NCBI RefSeq assembly: GCF_000359745.1
Contig: NZ_AQHN01000001.1
Coordinates: 1 to 64,000 of the forward strand
Source of the DNA: Rhizobium freirei PRF 81
GTDB lineage: Bacteria > Pseudomonadota > Alphaproteobacteria > Rhizobiales > Rhizobiaceae
Length of the DNA stretch: 64,000 bases
Direction of reading: 5' to 3'
Positions 58,812 through 64,000 of this stretch are shown in pieces. Below the pieces are notes generated by a model that saw nothing but the letters and a program-made list of their open reading frames with translations, was not told where the DNA came from and ran no database searches. Position numbers and translations under genes: made by a program. The number at the start of each line of letters is the position of its first letter. Position 1 is the first letter of the stretch.

Positions 58812-59606
58812 ATGACACTTTCCACACGCATCGCGCCGCATCTTCCGTATTTGCGTCGCTATTCTCGTGCTTTGACCGGAACGCAAACGTCAGGGGACGC
58901 CTATGTTGCTGCGGTTTTGGAAGCCATCATCACCGACATCTCGATCTTCCCCGACACGGACAGCGACCGCGTCGCACTCTATAAACTGTTCACCAGGCTG
59001 TTCGGTTCCGTAACACTTCAGATTCCCGAGCCGGCCTCTCCTTTCGCCTGGGAACAGCGCGCATCGGTCAACCTGTCCAAGGTCTCTCCGCGTGCGCGGC
59101 AGGCGTTTCTGCTCGCTTCCGTAGAAAGTTTCCGCCTCGGCGAGATCGCGGATATTCTCGACATCTCCGAAAACGAGGCCATGCACCTGCTGGACACCGC
59201 GTCGCAGGAAATCTCGCGCCAGGTGGCGACCGAAATCATGATCATCGAGGATGAGCCGCTGATTGCGATGGATATCGAGCAGATGGTGGAAAGCCTCGGG
59301 CATCGCGTCACCGGCATCGCCCGCACCCATGCGGAAGCCGTTGCGCTCTTCAATGCTACGAAGCCGAAAATGGTGCTTGCCGACATCCAGCTTGCCGATG
59401 GCAGTTCGGGCATCGATGCCGTCAACGATATCCTGAAGACAGCCAGCATTCCGGTGATCTTCATCACCGCCTTCCCGGAGCGGCTGCTGACGGGCGAGCG
59501 GCCTGAACCAACCTTCCTCGTGACCAAACCGTTCAATCCGGACATGGTGAAGGCCCTGATCAGCCAGGCCCTCTTCTTCAATGAAACCACAAAAGTAGCT
59601 GCCTGA
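58812..59606 (+). CDS. phyR: PhyR stress response regulator
   Basis: A 264-residue regulator: an N-terminal sigma-factor-like domain (residues about 1-135, with VSPRARQAFLLASVESFRLG) that mimics EcfG and binds NepR when phosphorylated, and a C-terminal receiver domain (from about 140). The phospho-acceptor Asp lies in KMVLADIQLADGSSGID (near 195), and the acidic pocket begins IMIIEDEPLIAMD. A perfect EcfG promoter precedes it, giving positive feedback. Its activating kinase is probably the HWE kinase downstream. Confidence 0.94.
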   Translation: MTLSTRIAPHLPYLRRYSRALTGTQTSGDAYVAAVLEAIITDISIFPDTDSDRVALYKLFTRLFGSVTLQIPEPASPFAWEQRASVNLSKVSPRARQAFLLASVESFRLGEIADILDISENEAMHLLDTASQEISRQVATEIMIIEDEPLIAMDIEQMVESLGHRVTGIARTHAEAVALFNATKPKMVLADIQLADGSSGIDAVNDILKTASIPVIFITAFPERLLTGERPEPTFLVTKPFNPDMVKALISQALFFNETTKVAA

Positions 59607-59753
59607 TCGAAGTGAAAACCCTGCGGCGGAACAAAGATTGCAGCCGGGCGTTGGTGTCGAAGATGGTCGGTTTACCGAGTATTATGCCGGGCGATTTTAT
59701 AGGTCGGTTCAAGTTCTTACGAACGAGGATACCCTATCGGCGGGATTCTCGAA

Positions 59754-60785
59754 ATGCGAGTGAAAGGCAAGCCGGTGAATACGTCTGAACCATTACCCGG
59801 CGCGCCTTTGAGTTTGGAAGGCAAAGCCGCTCTGATGGAGCGCGCGCTTGCGAGCGCCAGCGTGTCTATCCTGTTTCAGGATAAGACGCTTGCAATACGC
59901 TATGCCGACAATCTGCCGGATCATCTGCAGCCATCGCTCGTGATTGGCGGCAACGATCTGCATCTTTTCGGCGAGAAAGACGGCGAGCATCTCTTGCGCC
60001 TGAAGCGAGGTGTACTCGATAGTGGTAAGCCGGCAACCGCCGAAGTCGAAATTCCAAGCGGCGATGGCATACGCATCTACGAGCTGAAAATGGAGCGCAT
60101 CGGCGGCCGCAAGCCGCAAGGCGTCTTGTCCGTCATCTCAGAAATCACCGAGAGCCGCCATCGCGAAAAGGTTTTGAAGTCGCTGTTGCGCGAGTTGTCG
60201 CATCGCTCCAAGAATCTGCTGGCAATCATTCAGGGCATCGCGACACAGACCGCGCGCCATACGCTTTCGGTCGACAATTTCCTGATCAAGTTCCGCGGCC
60301 GACTGCAATCCCTGTCGAATTCGCAGGATCTCATCACCGACTCGAGCTGGCGCGGCGCTTATCTGTTCGAGCTTGCGGAAAAGCAGTTCGCTCCCTACTG
60401 GCCCGATGCCGGCGTGCCCATGCCGATCTTTGGCATCAATGCCCATCTGACACCCAATGCCGCCGTGCATCTGGGACTTGCCCTCCATGAACTGATCGTC
60501 AACTCCGCCTCTCACGGAGCGATCTCGGCCGGAGCAACCAGCATCACGCTGAATTGCAAGGAAGCCGAACTCGACGGCAGGAAGGCGATCGAAGTGGCAT
60601 GGTCCGAGCGTTTCTATGCGCCCGGCAACCATGAGTTCGAAGACAACAGCTTCAGCCGCACCGTGCTCGAGCGCGTCGTGCCGACCTCCATGAACGGTCG
60701 CGCCGACTTCGCCATGGGCGATGGCAGCATCGGCTATCGCCTCACCATTCCCGAGACCGAGTACGAGATCCTGAGACGTCGCTGA
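59754..60785 (+). CDS. HWE/HisKA2-family sensor histidine kinase
   Basis: A 343-residue, soluble kinase (no membrane segment). A PAS-like N-terminal region (about 25-135) precedes the dimerisation/H-box LLRELSHRSKNLLAIIQGIA (near 142-161), with the phospho-accepting His in SHRSKN. The ATPase domain has the HWE-type LALHELIVNSASHGAISAG (near 242-260). Kinases of this family activate PhyR. The position next to phyR supports this, but no direct partner evidence exists in the sequence. ATG 59754 is the start; a GTG at 59778 is possible. Confidence 0.87.
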   Translation: MRVKGKPVNTSEPLPGAPLSLEGKAALMERALASASVSILFQDKTLAIRYADNLPDHLQPSLVIGGNDLHLFGEKDGEHLLRLKRGVLDSGKPATAEVEIPSGDGIRIYELKMERIGGRKPQGVLSVISEITESRHREKVLKSLLRELSHRSKNLLAIIQGIATQTARHTLSVDNFLIKFRGRLQSLSNSQDLITDSSWRGAYLFELAEKQFAPYWPDAGVPMPIFGINAHLTPNAAVHLGLALHELIVNSASHGAISAGATSITLNCKEAELDGRKAIEVAWSERFYAPGNHEFEDNSFSRTVLERVVPTSMNGRADFAMGDGSIGYRLTIPETEYEILRRR

Positions 60786-60792
60786 CGCGGAA

Positions 60793-60915
60793 TAGAAAAC
60801 AGCCAGTGCGAGGGCGGCGCACTGGCTGCTTTACACTCATCGGGAGGGGACCGTGAGTAGATGTCCGATGATGCTATTGAGCTGCATCAGGGAGATGCAA
60901 TCATCATCGCGACAG
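60793..60915 (-). ncRNA. General-stress small RNA, GsrN-like
   Basis: A leftward unit of about 120 nt. A perfect EcfG promoter (minus-strand GGAAC 60946-60942, 16-bp spacer, CGTT 60925-60922) starts it. It ends with an 11-bp stem terminator (CAGCCAGTGCG, 7-base loop, CGCACTGGCTG) and TTTTC. Between lie two C-rich elements: loop TCCCT in TGCATC-TCCCT-GATGCA, and TCCCCTCCC flanked by ACTCA/TGAGT. No ORF of note is on this strand. C-rich loops suit pairing with Shine-Dalgarno regions, as in the known alphaproteobacterial stress sRNA GsrN. RNA ends are estimated. Confidence 0.65.
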
Positions 60916-60921
60916 TTGATT

Positions 60922-60946
60922 AACGGCGCTGCCGGTTCTTGGTTCC
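60922..60946 (-). promoter_or_regulatory. EcfG promoter of the stress sRNA
   Basis: Minus-strand GGAAC-N16-CGTT, a full consensus match, directed towards the sRNA-like unit that ends at 60793. No protein gene lies downstream on that strand, which is why an RNA product is inferred. Confidence 0.75.
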
Positions 60947-61261
60947 ATCCGGCGTCGGAAAATTTCATTTTTCTTCACATTCACTCCAATCAGCGAGAGA
61001 TTGTTCGCCGTTTGGCGCGACCCGCGCCTCCATCAGCGAGTGCCGCAACGTCTCCGGCTTCGCAGTGCCAGCAAAGCGATGCGAATTTAAGCACGTAAAA
61101 ACAAACCGTTGGAAGCAGTTCGCGGATTCTCGACGCTGCGGACCCACTTGTTCGAAACATCCACCCAACCAGATTCGTGCTCCAAAATTTTACCGTTTGA
61201 TAAATTTTTTAAGCTGAGTTACCGTTCCTGTACTAGCCGTTTACTATAAGAGGGAACTTCA
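60947..61261. other. Intergenic stretch upstream of preT
   Basis: About 300 bp between the sRNA promoter and the preT start. AT-rich near 61170-61255, as expected for the preT promoter (TTGATAAATTTTTT around 61195). No gene is supported; the frame at 60939-61217 looks like chance. Confidence 0.4.
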
Positions 61262-62620
61262 ATGGGACGACTGGAAACTGGGATTCATAAAGGCAGGCTC
61301 ACGCCCGCCGAATATGATGCAAACTTTTCCGATCTTCACCCGCGTCTCAACAAACACGAGGCGCTGGTCGCATCCGACCGATGCTATTTCTGCTACGACG
61401 CGCCGTGCATGACGGCCTGTCCGACATCCATCGACATTCCGATGTTCATTCGCCAGATCTCGACGGGCAATCCGATCGGCTCGGCCAAGACGATCTTCGA
61501 CCAGAACATCCTCGGCGGCATGTGCGCCCGCGTCTGTCCCACCGAACAGCTCTGCGAGCAGGCTTGCGTGCGCAACACGGCCGAAGAGCGCCCTGTGGAA
61601 ATCGGTCGGCTGCAACGCTATGCGACCGATACGGCCATGGCCGAAAACAAGCAGTTCTATTCGCGTGCCGAATCCACCGGCAAGAAGATCGCCGTCGTCG
61701 GCGCCGGCCCCGCCGGTCTTGCCTGTGCCCATCGTCTTGCCGTCAAGGGTCATGACGTCACTATCTTCGATGCCCGCGAAAAGGCCGGCGGCCTGAACGA
61801 ATACGGCATCGCCACCTACAAGACGGTCGACGACTTCGCCCAGAAGGAAGTCGACTACGTGCTCGCCATCGGCGGCATCGAGGTCAAGAACGGCCAGGCG
61901 CTCGGCCGCGATTTCAGCCTTTCCGATCTGTCTTCGCAGTATGACGCCGTCTTCCTCGGCCTCGGCCTTGCCGGCGTCAACGCGCTGCGCACCGAAGGCG
62001 AGGACCTCGATGGCGTCGCCGATGCTGTCGCCTACATCGCCGAGCTGCGCCAGGCCGGCAGCAAGGCCGACATCGCCATCGGCCGCCGCGTCGTCGTTCT
62101 CGGCGGCGGCATGACCGCGATCGACGCGGCCGTGCAGGCCAAGCTGCTCGGCGCCGAAGAGGTGACGATCTGCTATCGCCGCGGCAAGGAGCACATGAAC
62201 GCCTCCGAGTTCGAGCAGGATCTGGCCGCCTCCAAGGGCGTCATCATCCGTCATTGGCTGGCACCGAAGCGCATCCTCGACAAGGACGGCAAGGTCGCCG
62301 GCATCGAAGTCGAATATACCGAACTGCGCGACGGCAAGCTCACCGCCACCGGCGATGTCGGCATCATTGCCGCCGATCAGATCTTCAAGGCCATCGGCCA
62401 GACGTTCGAAGCATCGGGCCTCGGCGCGCTGCGCATGGAATCCGGCCGCATCGCCATCGATGGCGAAGGCCGGACCTCGATCGAAGGCGTATGGGCCGGC
62501 GGCGACTGCGTGCTCGGCGGCGATGACCTGACGGTCTCGGCCGTAGCACAGGGTCGCGACGCGGCCGAATCTATCAACAATGCGCTCGCTGCCGCCAAGT
62601 CGGCCGCTGCAGTCGCCTGA
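61262..62620 (+). CDS. preT: Dihydropyrimidine dehydrogenase, NAD/FAD subunit PreT
   Basis: A 452-residue glutamate-synthase-beta-like flavoprotein. Two N-terminal Cys clusters (CYFCYDAPCMTACPTSIDIP, near residues 41-60, and CARVCPTEQLCEQACV, near 82-97) bind Fe-S centres. The FAD site is VVGAGPAGLACAHRLAVKGH (near 146-165), and a NAD site lies at VVLGGGMTAIDAAVQAKLLG. The enzyme supplies electrons to PreA, which reduces uracil/thymine to the dihydro forms. It is followed 13 bp later by preA. Confidence 0.92.
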   Translation: MGRLETGIHKGRLTPAEYDANFSDLHPRLNKHEALVASDRCYFCYDAPCMTACPTSIDIPMFIRQISTGNPIGSAKTIFDQNILGGMCARVCPTEQLCEQACVRNTAEERPVEIGRLQRYATDTAMAENKQFYSRAESTGKKIAVVGAGPAGLACAHRLAVKGHDVTIFDAREKAGGLNEYGIATYKTVDDFAQKEVDYVLAIGGIEVKNGQALGRDFSLSDLSSQYDAVFLGLGLAGVNALRTEGEDLDGVADAVAYIAELRQAGSKADIAIGRRVVVLGGGMTAIDAAVQAKLLGAEEVTICYRRGKEHMNASEFEQDLAASKGVIIRHWLAPKRILDKDGKVAGIEVEYTELRDGKLTATGDVGIIAADQIFKAIGQTFEASGLGALRMESGRIAIDGEGRTSIEGVWAGGDCVLGGDDLTVSAVAQGRDAAESINNALAAAKSAAAVA

Positions 62621-62633
62621 AAGGAGAACCGAC

Positions 62634-63947
62634 ATGGCTGATCTCCGCAATAACTTCATCGGCATCAAATCGCCGAACCCGTTCTGGCTTGCCTCCGCGC
62701 CGCCGACCGACAAGGCCTACAACGTCGAACGCGCCTTCAAGGCGGGCTGGGGCGGCGTCGTCTGGAAGACGCTCGGCGAGGAAGGACCGCCCGTCGTCAA
62801 CGTCAACGGCCCGCGCTACGGCGCGATCTGGGGGGCCGACCGCCGCCTGCTCGGCCTTAATAACATCGAGCTGATCACCGACCGCGACCTCTACACCAAC
62901 CTGCGCGAAATGAAGCAGGTGAAGATGAATTGGCCGGATCGCGCGCTCATCGCCTCGATCATGGTGCCTTGTGAGGAACAGGCCTGGAAGGCCATCCTGC
63001 CGCTGGTCGAAGAGACCGGAGCTGACGGCATCGAGCTCAACTTCGGCTGTCCGCACGGCATGTCCGAGCGCGGTATGGGCTCCGCGGTCGGGCAGGTGCC
63101 GGAGTATATCGAGATGGTCGTGCGCTGGTGCAAGCAGTACACCCGCATGCCCGTCATCACCAAGCTGACGCCCAACATCACCGACATCCGCAAGCCCGCC
63201 CGCGCCGCCAAGGCCGGCGGCACCGATGCCGTGTCGCTGATCAACACGATCAACTCGATCGTCTCGGTCGATCTCGACAGCTTCGCCCCCAATCCGACCG
63301 TCGGCGGCAAGGGTAGTCACGGCGGCTATTGCGGCCCGGCCGTCAAGCCGATCGCGCTCAACATGGTGGCCGAGATCGCCCGCGATCCCGAAACCCGTGG
63401 CCTGCCGATATCAGGCATCGGCGGCGTCACCACCTGGCGCGATGCGGCGGAATTCTTGGCTCTCGGCGCCGGCAACGTGCAGGTCTGCACGGCGGCCATG
63501 ACCTACGGCTTCAAGATCGTCGAGGAGATGATTTCGGGCCTTTCCGACTGGATGGACGAAAAGGGTCACCGCAGCCTGGACGATATCATCGCCCGTGCTG
63601 TTCCGAACGTCTCCGACTGGCAGTATCTCAACCTCAACTACATCGCCAAGGCGAAGATCGATCAGGACGCCTGCATCAAGTGCGGCCGTTGCTACATCGC
63701 CTGCGAGGACACCTCGCATCAGGCGATCACCAACATGGTCGACGGCGCCAGACATTTCGAGGTGATGGACGAGGAATGCGTCGGCTGCAATCTCTGCGTC
63801 AGCGTCTGTCCTGTTGAGAACTGCATCACTATGGAAGAGCTGCCGGCAGGCAGCCTCGACAAGCGCACCGGCAAGATCGTCGACCCGAACTATGCCAACT
63901 GGACGACCCATCCGAACAACCCGATGGCGCGGCAGGCAGCGGAATAA
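62634..63947 (+). CDS. preA: Dihydropyrimidine dehydrogenase, catalytic subunit PreA
   Basis: A 437-residue FMN enzyme of the dihydroorotate-dehydrogenase fold. The substrate/FMN landmarks are GIELNFGCPHGMSERGMGSA (near 137-156) and GIGGVTTWRDAAEFLALGAG (near 261-280). The C-terminal ferredoxin-like region has CIKCGRCYIACEDTSHQAI (near 348) and CVGCNLCVSVCPVENCITM (near 383). I chose the ATG at 62634 with AAAGGAG 6 bases upstream. It reduces pyrimidine bases; further reductive-pathway genes may lie right of the window. Confidence 0.94.
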   Translation: MADLRNNFIGIKSPNPFWLASAPPTDKAYNVERAFKAGWGGVVWKTLGEEGPPVVNVNGPRYGAIWGADRRLLGLNNIELITDRDLYTNLREMKQVKMNWPDRALIASIMVPCEEQAWKAILPLVEETGADGIELNFGCPHGMSERGMGSAVGQVPEYIEMVVRWCKQYTRMPVITKLTPNITDIRKPARAAKAGGTDAVSLINTINSIVSVDLDSFAPNPTVGGKGSHGGYCGPAVKPIALNMVAEIARDPETRGLPISGIGGVTTWRDAAEFLALGAGNVQVCTAAMTYGFKIVEEMISGLSDWMDEKGHRSLDDIIARAVPNVSDWQYLNLNYIAKAKIDQDACIKCGRCYIACEDTSHQAITNMVDGARHFEVMDEECVGCNLCVSVCPVENCITMEELPAGSLDKRTGKIVDPNYANWTTHPNNPMARQAAE

Positions 63948-64000
63948 TAGGGGCAATATCCGGGTTGGTGCTACAGGGCGGTCGCAGCTTGCTGCGGTCG
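63948..64000. other. Window end, intergenic
   Basis: The last 53 bp after preA contain a short hairpin CGCAGC-TT-GCTGCG (63984-63997), possibly the start of another palindromic repeat. The window ends here. Confidence 0.4.

Noticed and set aside
1..64000. CRISPR array, tRNA or rRNA genes
   Set aside because: No regularly spaced repeat series and no cloverleaf or rRNA-like sequence was found on either strand by eye.

Overview
The window is chromosomal DNA of an alphaproteobacterium of the Rhizobiaceae, most likely genus Rhizobium (R. tropici/R. rhizogenes side). The evidence is the hmuPSTUV/tonB heme locus with RirA-type boxes, a complete PhyR-NepR-EcfG stress module with matching promoters, thuA/thuB-type sugar genes, two mosaic palindromic repeats of the rhizobial RIME kind, and uniform GC-rich coding outside one island.

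Left part (1-18.3 kb), mostly core: a lipid A phosphoethanolamine transferase; a cupin; a luciferase-like monooxygenase; an RpiR regulator with its own palindromic operator; an FTR1-like membrane protein pair; a histidine phosphatase; an AraC ghost; a divergent MocR regulator/PNPOx pair; two GNAT acetyltransferases, one of AAC(6') type; and a fatty-acid hydroxylase. Next comes a very unusual 1107-residue protein joining both halves of a branched-chain 2-oxoacid dehydrogenase E1, a lipoyl domain and a ketoacyl synthase III. A PspA-YqiJ-flotillin membrane-stress operon follows; its pspA is preceded, in frame, by a TnpB/OrfB-like N-terminal fragment.

Island (about 18.2-33.9 kb): lower GC and a mosaic of mobile and defence-like genes. 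It holds a frameshifted TnsA-like endonuclease, nested inverted repeats, a divergent tyrosine recombinase without a good start, and an intact IS66 element with perfect 8-bp target duplications. It also holds a coupled NdpA-like/RelA-SpoT pair, two signal-peptide-bearing small proteins (one of only 37 residues), and a divergent XRE regulator facing a DUF6634-type protein and an FtsH-like AAA+ zinc protease. The right edge carries short direct repeats that could be transposase-binding sites.

Right part (33.9-64 kb), core again: an LpxO/OlsC-type hydroxylase; a CLC-F fluoride antiporter behind a fluoride riboswitch, with a decayed crcB behind it; a methyltransferase; thuB/thuA-type genes; a TetR-SMR efflux pair; and a LacI-regulated sugar ABC transporter with an isomerase and an oxidoreductase. 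Then come truncated hemoglobin, a heme-use cluster (IsdG-like monooxygenase, DUF2325, tonB, hmuPSTUV), and the general stress response locus: EcfG-driven membrane proteins, ecfG, nepR, phyR, an HWE kinase and, on the opposite strand, a previously unmarked sRNA-like unit with a perfect EcfG promoter, C-rich loops and a strong terminator. The window ends with preT-preA of reductive pyrimidine catabolism. I saw no tRNA, rRNA or CRISPR array.
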